NCBI GenBank assembly: GCA_001695595.3
Contig: MBPM02000029.1
Location: 167,501-231,500 of the forward strand
DNA: 64,000 nucleotides
Direction: 5' to 3'
From: Plasmopara viticola
Lineage: Eukaryota > Oomycota > Peronosporomycetes > Peronosporales > Peronosporaceae
Below are positions 11,489 through 23,831 of this stretch, one piece after another. Both the position numbers and the translations under genes were made by a program. Each line of letters begins with the position of its first letter. The stretch's first letter is position 1. Under the pieces are notes generated by a model that ran no database searches, was not told the origin of the DNA, and was given only the letters and a program-made list of their open reading frames with translations.

Positions 11489-11505
11489 ACCAGACTTGCC
11501 CTCCA
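11489..11505 (-). repeat. 18S target-site duplication, last copy (unit A)
   Basis: accagacttgccctcca followed at once by attgatcctcg, the correct 18S continuation. It pairs with 4579-4595. Confidence 0.93.
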
Positions 11506-12053
11506 ATTGATCCTCGTAAAGGGATTTAAATTGTTCTAATTTCAATTGCCCGACTCGAAGAGCCAGAGCATTGTTATTTATTGTCACTACCTCCCTGTAT
11601 CAGGATAAGGTAATTTACGCGCCTGCTGCCTTCCTTGGATGAGGTAGCCGTTTCTAGGGCTCCCTCTCCGGAATCAAACCCTAATTCCCCGTTACCCGTT
11701 AGCGCCATGGTAGGCCCATATCCTACCATCCAAAGCTGATAGGGCAGAAACTCAATCGATTTAACGCGCAAAAGCGCGATCCGCACAGTTATTATGACTC
11801 AACACAATACCAGCCCGAAGCCTGCATTGGTTTTAATCTAATAAATGCTACCCGCCCGACAAGCAGTTGGGTATTTATGCATGTATTAGCTCTAGAATTA
11901 CTACGGTTATCCAAGTAGTAAGGTACTATCGAGTGGACTAGAACTGATATAATGAGCCATTCGCAATTTCACAGTACAAATTTGTTTATACTTAGACATG
12001 CATGGCTTAATCTTTAAGACAAGCGCATGTCTACTGGCAGGATCAACCAGGTT
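11491..12053 (-). rRNA. 18S rRNA gene, 5' part (unit A)
   Basis: Starts on the minus strand with AACCTGGTTGATCCTGCCAG at 12053 and runs to the insertion point. It contains the conserved GCGAATGGCTCATTATATCA region, the CCCAACTGCTTGTCGG helix and the segment GGAGAGGGAGCC. With the 3' part it makes about 1.82 kb of SSU. A few bases near the 5' end (ACATGCGC in place of the usual TCATACGC-like run) differ from the oomycete consensus. Confidence 0.95.
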
Positions 12054-12560
12054 TATATCTTCCATACGTAAGAGACGACAAGTCGCCCCCAGCACAAAGT
12101 AACAACGCAGAGGCAGGCTGCAAAAACAAGTTTACCGCCGAAGAACTCGGAAGTCGACTCAGAATCTGCTACCTTTCTCGAAGTCGTAATTTATTAGCTG
12201 AGAATATTTTGTACAGAAAGACAAATTAAGATCCTCACTTCATCAGTCTCACCATATAATGGCAAATCAAGAATTGAACAATAGAACATGTTACAGCGTA
12301 CTATTGAAAATTCTATAAAAAAACTTTTCCTCAGTTTGCCGCACACACGCCCCAGATCAAGTCGGTTCTACCCGAGTTTGAATCTTTCCACCAGAAACTA
12401 CCACAATTACCATCACAAAAGGTATCGCATAGCGTCACACAATCCGAAAATTGTATAAACACTATACAACCAACTGAAACGATATTTTGCAATAGCTCGG
12501 ATAGTGCGTCGTTGTAGTATTTCGCAGCATCAGCAGCGTATTATTGCGTAAAAGTTTGTG
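12054..12560 (-). other. External transcribed spacer region upstream of 18S (unit A)
   Basis: Single-copy sequence directly upstream of 18S, conserved in unit B at 50623-51110. It is likely to contain the 5' external transcribed spacer. I could not identify a transcription start or promoter with confidence. Confidence 0.5.
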
Positions 12561-15010
12561 TTTTGGAATATTATTTCAATTGCATTTACTCAAATGTAAA
12601 TCAGCATCGCATTACAATATTTTCTCGCGTCAATGTTAATACGCTCGGGTAATTACTCCGATTGTATTTACTTAACCAGCTTCCATATTATAACACAGCG
12701 TTTCATCGCGTCAAAATAAACACACTCGAATTAATACCTCTAACGTACTTACTTAGTCAACAACTCAGCATCGCATTACAATATTTTTACGCGTCAATGT
12801 TAATACGCTCGGGTAACTACCCCAATTATATTTACCTAATCAGCTTCCATATCATAACACAACGCTTCATCGCGTCAAAGTATATACGTTAATATAATAA
12901 TTTTTTACGAATTTGTCTGGTCGGCAAATCAACGTCGCATCACAATATTTACTAGCGTCAAAGACTATACTTTTCGGGGAACTACCATTTGTATGTACTA
13001 AATCAGCTTCTATATTGTAACACAACGCTTCATCGCGTCGAAATAAACACGCTCAACTAATAATTCTGATTGTACTTACGCACCCAGCAATTAAACATCG
13101 CATTATATAATTTGATTGCAAACAATCGAAAAATTATCCCAATCGAACATATCTAGTTAGCATTCAAACTATTATACAACACTTTATCGCCTCAGAGTTA
13201 ACACGTTTGAATAATAATTCAATTGTATGTACTCGTCAACAATTTCACATCGCATCACAACATTTTTTTGCGTCAAAGATTATACGCTTGGGGAACTACC
13301 CAATGGTAAGCACTAATCAGCTACCATATTGTAACACAACGCTCAATTGAATCAAAATGTACACGCTCGAATAATTATTCAAACTTGTACTTACTTCGTT
13401 GGCAACTCAACATCGCATTAAAATTAAAATGCATCAAAGCTTGAATAATCGAGAATTTTCCCAATCGATCATAATTAGTCAGCATCCATATTATAATACA
13501 ATGCTTTGACGCTTTAAAGCTAACGTGTTTGGAAAATAAAATCAATTGTATATACTCGTCAACAAATTCACATCGCATCACAATACTTTTTCGCGTCAAA
13601 GATTATACGCTTGAGAAACTACCCCAATTGTAGTCACTTATCGATTTTCGATATTGTAACGCAACGCTTTATCGTATCAAAGTTCACACGCTCAGACTAT
13701 ATTCCCAATTAGCACTAACTTCGTCGGCAACTCGACATCGCATTTAACATTAAATTGCATCAAAGCTTGAACAATCATTATTTTTCCCAATCGATCATAC
13801 TTAGTCAGCATCCATATCATAATACAACGCTTTGTCGCCTCAAAAATAACGTGTTTTGGTTAAATAAAAACATTGTATATACTCGTCAACAAATCCACAT
13901 CGCATCACAATACTTTTTCGCGTCAAAGATTGTACGCTTGGGTAACTACCCCGAATGTAGTCACTTATCAGTTTTCGACATTGTAACGCAACGTTTTATC
14001 GTATCTAAGTTCACGCGCTCAAATTATATTACCAATTAGCACTAACTTAGACGGTAACTCGACATCGCATTTAACATTAAAATGCATCAAAGCTTGAACA
14101 ATCGGAAATTTTCCCAATTGATCATACTTAGTCAGCATCCATATCATAATACAACGCTTTGTCGCTCTAAAGTTTACGTGTTCTGGAAAATAAAAACAAT
14201 TGTATATACTCGTCAACAAATCCACACCGTATCACGATATTTAATAGCGTCAAAGATTATACGCTTGGGGAACTACCCCATTGTAGTCACTTATCAGTTC
14301 TCAATATTGTAACGCAACGTTTTATCGTATCAAAATTTACACGCTCGAATTATATTTTCGAATTGGCACTAACTTAGTCGGCAACTCAACATCGCATTAG
14401 AAATTAAAATGCATCAAAGCTTGAACAATCAAATATTTCCCAATTGATCATACTTAGTCAGTATCCATATTATAACACAACGCTTTGTCGCTTCAAAGTT
14501 AACGCGTTTGGAAAATTAAATCAATTGTATATTCTGGTCAACAAATCCACATCGCATCACAATATTTTTTCGCGTCAAAGATTATACGCTCGGGGAACTA
14601 CCTTAATTGTAGTCACTTCTTAGCTCCCATATTGTAATGCAATGCTTTATCGTATCAAAGTTTACACGCTCGAATTACATATCCAATTAGTACATACTTG
14701 GTCATCAATTCCACATTGCCTTGCAACAATTAAGGCATCAAAGAAATACACTTGGGTAACTATTTTAAATGTACTTACTTAGCCAGCTTTAATGTTATAA
14801 CTCATTGCTTCATCGCGTCAAAGTCTATATAGAATTATTTATTCAATTATATTTACTTACTTAGCAACTTCACATCGCATCACTAAATTGTTCGCGTCAA
14901 AGATTTTACGCTCAGGGAATTACCTCAATTGTAGTCACTTATCAGTTTTTAATATCGTGATACAATGCTTAATCGCGTCGAAATAAATACGCTCGGAAAT
15001 TATTATTATT
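12561..15010. repeat. Intergenic-spacer repeats, about 160 and 320 bp (unit A)
   Basis: AT-rich tandem array. Near 12.6-13.1 kb the period is about 160 bp (landmarks such as catcgcattacaatatttt at about 12605 and 12765). From about 13.4 kb a higher-order period near 320 bp is seen (atgcatcaaagcttgaa blocks near 13430, 13750, 14080 and 14410). Recurrent cores are cgcgtcaaagattatacgct and gtaacacaacgcttcatcgc. Such subrepeats upstream of the rRNA gene are typical of spacer enhancer/promoter arrays, but function here is inference. Confidence 0.85.
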
Positions 15011-15694
15011 ATTGTTATACTTATACATACTTACTCTGCAATTCTACTCTTCTTCAGCACAAAATAATCAGGGCAACGCAAAATTGCATCAAATCAAACA
15101 GGATTCTTATGCATAGCATATGAATACGACCTCATTTACTGCTAGCACGTTTAATTATCCCAAGTTTCCTTAGAAAAGTCTAAACGCACTTAACTTAGTT
15201 GCTTCCTACACAAACCTTAGATTAAGCGGAACTACATCTACAAAAAATATGTAGGAAACCATAAATTGCCTACATTATTCTACTGTACAAACATGTATTA
15301 GAAATTAATTAGAGTGTGAAGCGGCAAGTCGGCTTTTACTATATAAATGAATACCAAAGAACCTCCATAATGATTTTTTTATAGTATATAAATAGAGACC
15401 CCTACTGAATTTCCATAGTCATATTTTTTTGTATTAAAATAGATACCCCAAAGGAGTTTCCATAATAAGCTTTTACTTTTTTCACCGACATACCCCTCCA
15501 CATATATAGGGAACCCGCTACAGGAACGCTACCCTGGTATCTAGATCGTGTCAAAGATATAAATAGATCTAGCTATATATAGTTTTCTGGCAGTTTACCT
15601 TTGAATAGACATTACTATACGAGAAGTTAAGCTTAACGCTTAATGTGTCTAAAATAGATTCCACGTATTCTATATTTTTCACCGTCATAGGTAC

Positions 15695-15785
15695 GAAAAT
15701 TATTCACTTAAGTACGAAATTTCGCTTAATTACGTAAAATTCATATAAAGTACGTAATTTTCATTTAAGTACGTAATTTATGTGC
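15695..15785. repeat. Short tacgtaa-type repeat cluster
   Basis: Five or so copies of a 15-20 bp motif, roughly ttaagtacgtaattttca, in succession. Present again in unit B at about 54710-54800. It may be a protein-binding cluster of the spacer, which I cannot test. Confidence 0.55.
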
Positions 15786-16889
15786 TTTTTCTGCAACATT
15801 GTCCATTTTTGAGGACATTTTGACGTCGCTTAAGAACACCTCGATGGGCTCACCCGCATAAAACTAATATGTTTGGGGCGCTATAAAACTTCACTGCGTA
15901 AGCTAAGGCAGGTCGCTCAACTCTTTTTAGAAGTCGAGATATTTTGTGTTAAGTAACAAATTCGCGTGTTTTTTGTGCCGCTTGGCCGGTATTTGGCCAA
16001 GAACGAAAAATGCCGTCTAGAGGCCACAATTTATTTTTTTTGTATACAAAATATCTTTGAAATAGGTGTATTTTAGCATTTTCTTTAGCTTTGGTACTCT
16101 TAACAGAACGACATTACGTTCGTCTATGCCGAGATATATGGCAAAAACCTCTCGATATGTGTTGATCTTAAAACTTTAATCTTTAATAACTTTGAAGCAC
16201 TTCAAAGTCGCGGGCAAATCTTTGACCAGTTTGACCGTCTTGTAAACGTAAACATTTTTGCCTATCGATATCCTTCGTAGTGTTATATATTGAATAAGTT
16301 ATTACAGTTTATACAGTTTTTCAAGTTTAATTACATAAAACATACTAACGATTCTGTTCTCGATTCAAGATTCGTAATCTCCATCAAAATCTGCACCTCC
16401 CCCCCATTTTTTAACCGTAAATTCCAAGTGGAAGTAACTCTTACTGATTCCGAGTGAGCTATTTTGATCGGAAGTGCAACCAATGCACACCTACGAAATC
16501 AACGCAGATTCTGGGGAACAAAAATATAGCCAGGCCAAGTCTCAATGTAAGAACCCCATACCCTGGGAGGTTGGCTTTCTTGGACCAAAAATTCACGCTG
16601 AATCGATTCCGCTATCGAGCTGGGCTCTCAGACGTCTCCTTTTGCGCTATGACGCAAAAGCGGTCCGGGTGCAATCTTTTAGGTACACCTTTTGGCAGAA
16701 AAAAAGCCGTTTTTTGACCATAAAACTTGAAATACAGAAAAAAGTATTAAAGTTTGACTTTCTGCCAATAGCTCACAAGATAGAGCATCAAAAACAACGT
16801 CCAGGACACTAGAGGGAGAAGAATTAAGTGTCCTGCATCCTGGATAAAGAGGGCTGCGAAGGCGAAAAATGGCATGTTTTACACCACAT

Positions 16890-17420
16890 TTGGGCCATTT
16901 TGCCGCACTAAAAATGTTATAAATCAGCAACCACTGCGAGTTACGGGCCCTACTTTTGATTGTGGACATGTCCAAGCATGCTCCAAACAATTCCGAGGCG
17001 TCTGCAGGCCAGATGTCGTTTGCGCTACGAAGAGTTAAATTTTTGTGCCTAAAAATGCAAAAGTTCAAAATGCGTGAAATAGCTATTATGAGAATCTACA
17101 GCCAAGGGACTTGCTTGTGCGCATTTAAATTTCAGTTCAAGTGAAAGAGCATAATAAAACACATCTAGAACACTAAAATCTGTAGACGAGACTACTCGTC
17201 TTCCAAGATTTATAGAGCCACTTATGTAAGAGATTTCAAGGCCATTTTCGCCGCACCAAAAAACTCATAACTTTACAACTACTCCGAGTAACGGCTCTAA
17301 TTTTGTATACGGTCGTGTGGATACACACACTAGACAATCTTGCTTCGTCTGCAAGCCGGATTGTTTTAGCAGAGCATAAAATTAACTTTTTCGGACTCAA
17401 GTGCAAATAATTGAAAAACT
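16890..17420. repeat. Diverged direct duplication in the spacer
   Basis: Two segments about 350 bp apart share a common order of motifs: gccgcac(t/c)aaaaa, a gcgagt/ccgagt ac-gg segment, a g-cat-tgg/gtcgtgtgg segment, tctgca(g/a)gcc and a ttaa(a/c)tttttg segment. Both are retained in unit B (55905-56070 and 56275-56450). Confidence 0.5.
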
Positions 17421-17689
17421 TGCACATATATCCCTATTACTTTTGAACCACTGAAGTTAAACGTTCTCCAATTGCACCATCGCATGCAGAATAAAATTCT
17501 GCATCGAATACATGTGTGACATAAAAAATACATGCTAACCAAAAAAGTACTGGTTGTACATAAATCTAATTTTAATATCCGGAATCAGCATAAAAAATTA
17601 CATATGAAAGGCTGTGATAGATAAAACAGTTTTTGGGTCTTGAGTGAGCTAGAGCACTAAACGTGTTCTGACATATAAATAGACTTGGT

Positions 17690-17693
17690 AAAA
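17690..17693 (-). terminator. Pol III terminator of the 5S gene
   Basis: aaaa on the plus strand gives TTTT three bases after the 5S 3' end, the normal RNA polymerase III stop. Confidence 0.6.
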
Positions 17694-17695
17694 GT

Positions 17696-17770
17696 ATAGA
17701 CAGCACACGGACTTCCCCGGTGGTCACCCACCCGAGTACTACCCGAGCTTGAGGCTGCTTAACTTCACAG
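17696..17770 (-). rRNA. 5S rRNA gene, 3' part (interrupted)
   Basis: The complement reads GAAGTTAAGCAGCCTCAAGC, then the GGTAGTACTCGGGTGGGTGA box and ACCACCGGGGAAGTC, the 3' half of a eukaryotic 5S rRNA. Its terminal GCTGTCTAT pairs with the 5' end GTAGACGGC at 24697-24689 to form helix I. Removing the insertions and one target duplication restores a gene of about 118 nt. Position in the spacer on the same strand as the other rRNAs is consistent with 5S linkage to rDNA known in some oomycetes. Confidence 0.93.
17756..17770 (-). repeat. 5S target-site duplication, copy 1
   Basis: tgcttaacttcacag, repeated at 24640-24654, with an internal copy (without the first t) at 24307-24320. It lies in the internal promoter (A-box) part of 5S. 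Confidence 0.92.
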
Positions 17771-17960
17771 ATAAATAAGTTTCATGACACTTTATCCAGC
17801 AAATTGCCTAGCTACCGTTTTCTATCAACTTGATCGCTAAGGTTTACAGGCTAAAAATCTAAGTAAAATGACGCGAAGTCGAAATGGATGGTTGATAGGC
17901 TTGGTTGAGTTGTGCTCTATATCCGCGTTTGTCAAGACAAGTCACGGAAGTAATAGCGCT

Positions 17961-20900
17961 TGGTCATGGTTGCTGGTCCAGCGGGGGCCGCGTTGGTTGG
18001 ACAATTGGTGGCTGAGTCGGGGAGAGCCCGACAATGTCCATCAAGTCCAGTAGTTGGCGCCGTTGAAAATCAGAGTGGCTAAGCGTTTTGAGTAGAAGAT
18101 CCTGGTAGTAGCGCTCAGCATGAAGTGCCACCACCGCCTTGATTCGGGCTTGAACGTCTATCAGGTTGGCCGAAGCTCGTGGAAGCGAATATCGCTCCCA
18201 TGCATCCATAAGCAGCGTAAGATTACAGTCCGCACTATGTAGAAAATCACGAAGAGACTGTAGCCGTATTGGGACCTGGCCGACGGTGTAGGCTCGACGT
18301 TGAACCACAGTATCGCTTCCCATTCGAGTTTTGTCGAGAACAGCGCTTGGAAGGTGGAAAGCCATTCATTTCAAGTGTTGGCCGCAAACTCGCAGTACCA
18401 AAAGAGATGTGGAGCCGTTTCAAGCACGCCGCAGTGGTGGCACTGACACTGAACTCCTTGGAGATATAACGCGTTGTGCTGAAGCCTGTAGAGCAGCTCC
18501 GAGAAGACGGGTAATATGTGCTTCCCCATCTTGATATCTCGGCTCCACATTGATTGGGCCGGGCCCCTTTCCACACCAAGGCGAGGAAGCGGCAGGTCCG
18601 GAACATGGTAGTTAGATAGTGCGGCCCGTATCCGAGCTACGTTCAGCTCAGCAATCTCATAGGTGTCGAAAACCCATGCGTGGAATGCTGCGTGGCGTTG
18701 GACTGCTTGGATCGGTCCGATCGGGTATTCGGCGGGCGAGTTGAGAAGTCGATCGGCTTTGTCCAAAAAGTTGAAGCAAGAGCGTACGCTGGTTATCCGT
18801 CCCGGTGCAAGGTGGCTGAGAGATTGAGAGAGTCTCGCTGCCGTCACCGGTCGCTCACGAATTTCGAAACAGATCCATAGGGCGAAGGATACCATTGTTG
18901 GCCAGGAGGGTAATCAACCCGAGTGGCCGCGCGGCTCCGGCCAGTGTGCGTCCACGGTGCCTGTAGACGATGTCTGCGTTGTCAAGTATCGGCATTGTGA
19001 GCTTGTCGAACTTGACTTGGAGACGAGTGGCCTTTGCTCGAAGTCGAGTATGCCACGTGAATAGCACAGAGTGCCAGTAAGCCCCTAATGTTGTCCAGCG
19101 GGTAGACCGTCGGGATACTGCGTAGTCTGGGCTGGTAGTCACGGGTGCGTATTGTATGTCGAAGTCCTTCCCCCACGGAGCTGCGGCTTGGTCGAAAAGA
19201 CGAATGACAGGGGCTGCCCACGAGGGAATGGTCTTTCTCGGGGGTGTCCGCCCACCTAAGATCACCTTGCAGAGCATGTGCAGCTGAAGGCTTTGAATCA
19301 TATCGGAGATGGGAGTGAGACCCAGTCCGCCTTTATGAGAGGGAATAAACCACCAAGTCCTGGGGAGAGCGTTGGAGGCCGTGAACCGGCAGAGAAAGCG
19401 CGAAATTAGCTTCATAAGCTGGTCTTGGAATCCAGTTGAGGGAACGTGACAGAAGCTAGCCGAATACCACAGTGTTGGCATAATAATTTGTTGTAGGATC
19501 ACGAATTGGCCACGCAGCGTGCGTGCCCGGTGAAGCCATAGTGAGTGCTTGGTTTCCATTTCTGTGAGTAAGTGCTGAAGCCGGTCAGCATCTCTGAGAG
19601 TCGGGCCGTAAAGTATTCCCAACAGCTTAGCGCGCTCTGTGCTTCCAACCACGATCACGCCCAGCTCGGATAAGGACTGGCGTGAGGGCTCGTTCTCAGC
19701 TGACCAACAGTGAAAGGGGAGTATCACTGTCTTGTCCTTGTTGAGCCGCATCCCCGAAGCCGCACAGAAGTCTTCCACTTGGCTGAAAAGGAACTTGGTG
19801 TGCTTGAGGTCGTAAGGAAGTCCAGTGCAATCATCAGCGAAACTGGTCACCGAGTGCGTTGTATTTCCACTACGCAAACCAAAATCCGGTAGCTTCACCC
19901 TTAGTAGGTTCATCATAGGCTCAATGAAAAGCACAAAACGTGCCGGAGAGAGGGGGTCTCCCTGTCGAACCCCCGCGCCCAATTCAAACGGACTTAACGG
20001 GCGGCCGTTGAACATGAGTGATACCAGGGTTCCTGTGAAAAGGATCCAAATTAAGCGCCTGACCGTGTCGCCAGACCCAAAAGGCCTCAAGACCATGTCA
20101 AGTGCTTCCCAAACGACACTATCGAAGGCCTTGGCGAAGTCGAGTAAAATCGCCCCGGCTGGTGACCCTTCCTTGCCGAACAGCTGGGATAAGGTCTGAA
20201 ACCGTAAGTGCGCGTGGCGAATATCCCGTCCTGGAACAAACACGTATTGGACTGAGCGTAGGAGGCTGTTCAGGATCGAGCCCAGGCGATGGGCAAGGAT
20301 TCTGGGTCCCAATTTGGCATCCACACTCAGGAGCGTGATCGGTCGATAGTTGCTAAGGACCTGGCGGTCCCCTTTCTTGTATAAGAACTAGACCTGAGCT
20401 TGCCGCTGGAATTTGGTCATACGGCCTAGGTGGAGCTGGGCCGCGCAGACTACTTCTAAAACGCGGCTCCAAAAAGATGAGTTGGTTTTGTAATACTCGA
20501 CTGGAAGGCCGTCGGGCCCAGGCGTTTTGCCAGCCGAAGTATGTGATAGCGCCCAGTGGAGCTCGTTTGCCGTAAAGGGGCTGTCCAGATAAGCCTGATC
20601 CTTTGGCGCCAGTCGAGTCTTGGTATGTTGGAGTATCCGGGAGAGCTTGATGCTGTTCCAGCTGGGCTTGACGTGTCCAAACTCCTTGGACGGTGAGCAG
20701 TACACGCCAGACCAATACGAAGAGAAGCCTTTGCAAGTAGGTTCGAGGTCTTCAGCCGTATCCACAGGAACGGGCGTCTTGTGGAGGACCTGAGGTGGTC
20801 GAAAGAAGTACTTGGAGCAATGCTCAGTTTGCTTGAGGTCCGAGGCAAACTTCTGCTTGGACGCATAGTGAGATTGCTGTTCCAGTAATTCCTTAAGCCT

Positions 20901-22069
20901 GGCTTTTGCGGCCTTAAGCTGTCCGGAGCAGTCTTCAACTGGCTTTGTGGCCTGGCATGCTGCAGCGCGTTCACTTTGAGGTGGAGGTCTTCAAGTGTCC
21001 GTTGGCATTCGTTAGTCTCTTTGCTTGTGTTCGTCGAGAAGACAACCGGGATTGTAGGAGCCACTGTTGGGGCTTCTGATGGAGTCTGCGAGATCGCGGA
21101 GCGAGTGGTGCAGATATTCCTGTGCTTCCGGGAGCTGGATCACCCAGGTCGGACATTTCCGTGGGGCCCGAGAAGGGGGCTTATAGCAGGTATTTCCAAG
21201 TTGGAATGAAACTCCAGCGTGGTCCCCTTGACCTGCTAAACCCCGAAAGTCATGATGGACATCTTGGGTTGCCGAGTGAAAAAGTCGAGAGCTTACCAAG
21301 ACGTACTTGAGTCTGGAGCTGCTGTTGGGGCTGGTAAATTCTTGGACGTCTGGATGTTGGAGACGCCAGGCATCCATCAAGTGCAAGGTGGTCATCCAGT
21401 CTAACAAGGCTTCACGGCCTTGGACTCGGTTTCGATCTTCTTGCCTTGCTTGGTCGAGTTGACTTGAAGGACTGTATTCAAGTCACCAAGCACAAGGTGT
21501 TGAGAATCTTCTTCGAAGGTGCGGGGGAGGGCTGCAAAAAAGTCCGTCCGCTGGCTTGGCTGGACCGGAGCGTACACCACGTGAATGTAGGTCACGACGG
21601 AGTCCAATGTGCCTCGCACTAGCAAGTATCGGGGCAATATTTCCATTGAGGAGACATGCTGGCTTGTGACATCGTGAAGTGTGCGGATAGGGCACGAGGG
21701 TGTGAGCAGCAGGCCTACTCCATTATGCCCAGTAAAGGTGTCAGTGTTGTCTTGTGACCAAAAGCTAGAATTCAGCTGTGAGGCCGTATTCCAGCGATGT
21801 TTAGCTCGTTTAAAGCTTTTGATACCCGTGAACTCTGTCTCTTGCAAATCCACGATGTGGAATTTGCTTAGAACTAAGTTCAGGGTACGTTGTGTAACGT
21901 TATTCAAACCATTCGCGTTGAAAGAGAACCCTCTTAAAGTCCAATTCCCATTAGGGGTGGGTGGAACTAGAGGGGCTACCGAAGTAGCCTGGGTTCTGAA
22001 AAACTCAATCGTAGAGCGAAGGTCTGCTGGGAGAGGCCCTGTCAAAATGCGATTCACTAAGGGCGACAT
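17961..22069 (-). pseudogene. ORF2 of the 5S element: APE endonuclease, reverse transcriptase, zinc ribbon; nearly complete
   Basis: 22069-21401 encodes the APE N-terminal part (FSFNANGLN, VDLQETEF, HVVYAPV, LGDLNTVL). A frameshift near 21405 leads to 21407-21012 (LMDAWRLQHPDVQEF, then QGDHAGVSF as the His motif). The linker and RT follow in the same frame: TPGPDGLPVEYYKT, GDPLSPARF, catalytic FADDCTGL at about 19825-19850. A single TAG near 20387 interrupts this frame just before LYKKGDR. Another frameshift near 18860-18895 leads to the C-terminal part with RLQHNALYLQG and the zinc ribbon CQCHHCGVLETAPHLFWYC (all four ligands kept); a last shift near 18368 gives the C-terminus ending at about 17964. 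The best-preserved endonuclease of the window. Confidence 0.9.
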
Positions 22070-22156
22070 TATTGAGTTGGCAAGGGTCGTTTCGTCCCAA
22101 AAATCCTGAGTGGGTGGGGCAGTGCCGATGCTGCCTTCCCTGTGAGCGCGCTCAGC

Positions 22157-23831
22157 TTAAGCGGGTCTGCGTAGATACTGGGTGCAGTAATTTGCAGAGC
22201 CAGATCCGCTTCCGCCAGCAGTAGCTTGAGCTAGAATTGGACTTGGTCTGGACACAGCTGTCCCAGAACGGTCTGAAGATCGAGATCCTGTTGACCCGGA
22301 TAAAGTGTGGACATGTCCGAAGGCTTTTGCGCGAAGGTGTTGGAAGTTGTTCGTCGCCGTGGTGTCGAACAAGACCCGGTGAAGACTGGGCTGAGCTCGC
22401 ACCGATGCGATCACCAAATCTGGGTCGGTTTGCGAGCAGAATGATCCCAAAAAGTCTTCAATCGTAGCGCATACGTTGCTTTGTCGAACCGCCGCATTAA
22501 TGGCCCCTTCCATTATTTCTGAAAGCTCCACATAGGAGGCTACAGACTGAGGCGGGTTGGTTGAGTTGTCCCACAGAATGAGGTTTTGGTCCGGAGGAAT
22601 AGGTCCATCTAGTCCATCGCTCAACCATTTATACGAGTTAACCGATGCAACCATCGGGTACTCGGTTTGGGAGGGGGGGGGCAGCGCACACCTACCGCTA
22701 TATCTGCAATTGTGCCAAAGACCATGCCCTTTACCCGCTTAATGCGGTCCGGCGTACGATCTGTGGCCATGGTTACGCCAACAGGGAAAACGGCAGTGCT
22801 CTCGTGTGGCCAAATCGACTTAGGATTGGTTACGATTGCACCTTCGAGACCTTCCATTAAGCTTCTTTGAAAAGACTCTTCATCAATTTGATCCCCACTA
22901 TGTGGCTCACTTTCTGACGAGGAGACGTCGACCATCGCATCAAAATCACTGTCATCGCTCTTGTCATCGAAAGCGGGTGGGATGCTGCCCGTTTCGTCTT
23001 GGTCAGGGTTGGGAGGCGCAGGCGTGGGTTGGCGAGCCTGTCGTCCCTTTCCCCGAAGCTCCTTGATGAAGGGTGGGACGACGCTGTTGGAGGCGCGTTT
23101 GCGGTGATGTACCACTGTATAGCCTTGCCCAGTAAATTGGATTTGGCGAAGAGGGACGCGTTAACTCAGCATCACCGACGCTGGGAGTAATTTTTGGCTG
23201 AAAAATACCCGTCGGCTGCGGGAGCGGAGTCCTCCGATGGTATGGGCAGGTGTAATAAACACCGGTGGCGTGCCTTGATTCGCAAACGAGCAGTAGATGA
23301 CGCCGTCCGTTGCGTCGTCGGGCAGGCGTTGCGAATCCACGTAATACCAGTGGGAGTACTTTGAGTACGGTTGGACTTTGAACTTGCGACCACAAATGGT
23401 CACAGATTCGCTCCCCAATTTCGCACAAAGGTCCCGGTCGGTACACTGGAAGCTGATCCCAGCGTTGCGGACTGTCTTGAAGTCGCGGAGATTGCCGAGG
23501 TTCGAGGTCCACGTGACGCTTTGTGGAGTCGAACCCAGCAAGGTCATGATCTCGGTGTCCGAGAAGGTGGCCGTTAATTCCTGGGCTGGGATCACATGGG
23601 TAGGAGCGGCTCGGGGGAAACTTGTTGCGGGACGCCGGCCAGGGCGGCGCAGCGTCTGTCCCGTTGGTCCCGGTCGGGATCCAGCAAGGCTGCCTCCGCC
23701 TTCTCGAAGATGGCGTCAGCAGGGCGCGAATGTTCGGTCCGTGGCGCGGTGTTGTGCCATGTTTGGCGCCAACCCTTGTCGCGTTGGGTGCCCGTCATAG
23801 CTGGAGAGTACTGCGGAGTACTAACCACTAG
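22157..23831 (-). pseudogene. ORF1 of the 5S element (RRM-like, nucleic-acid binding), frameshifted
   Basis: Starts with MVSTPQYSPAMTGTQRDKGW near 23828 and is readable in segments 23828-23592, 23595-23161/23115-22621 (one frame) and 22654-22157. The middle segment has ISFQCTDRDLCAKLG and KVQPYSKYSHWYYVDSQRLP, matching the corresponding parts of the 18S and 28S ORF1s; this looks like an RRM-type RNA-binding fold, judged from the pattern only. The C-terminal part is acidic and ends with a VIASVRAQPSLHRVLF block also conserved in the other two ORF1s. One break lies at a G8 run (about 22672-22680). Role in the family: RNP formation with the element RNA. Confidence 0.82.

Larger units (their letters stand above)
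9662..11490 (+). mobile_element. 18S-site element carrying ORF3, 5'-truncated (copy A3)
   Basis: About 1.83 kb between target-site copies. It begins at cggggtgggacttgcag, the same truncation point as copy B3 at 48247, and carries a frameshifted ORF3 followed by a hairpin-rich 3' UTR and the tail type ending aaaatcactattaaac. Right after it 18S resumes. Because A3 and B3 share truncation point and frameshifts, they descend from one insertion that was present before the two rDNA units separated, or were homogenised since. Confidence 0.88.
15011..17689. other. Unique intergenic spacer block (unit A)
   Basis: No supported gene. The block is conserved in unit B (54011-56460), where similarity stops abruptly at about 56460. 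It contains a cluster of short tacgtaa-type repeats at about 15695-15785 (listed separately), a run of As and Ts, and a diverged direct duplication (about 16890-17060 and 17245-17420, both starting at a tttgccgcac-like segment). Short open frames near 16450-17070 are not conserved as proteins. Confidence 0.6.

Noticed and set aside
4596..11490. Group I or group II intron in 18S
   Set aside because: The insert encodes LINE ORFs and is flanked by target duplications; introns do not duplicate the target.
12561..15010. CRISPR-like array
   Set aside because: Eukaryotic rDNA spacer; the repeats are contiguous 160/320-bp units without unique spacers.
15495..15535. tatatagggaaccc sequence similar to plant Pol I promoters
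   Set aside because: It is on the plus strand, opposite to rRNA transcription, and 3.5 kb from 18S. Conserved in unit B, but so is the whole block.
17448..17465. 5S-like cactgaagttaa on the plus strand
   Set aside because: Only 12 matching bases and no other 5S sequence around; treated as chance.
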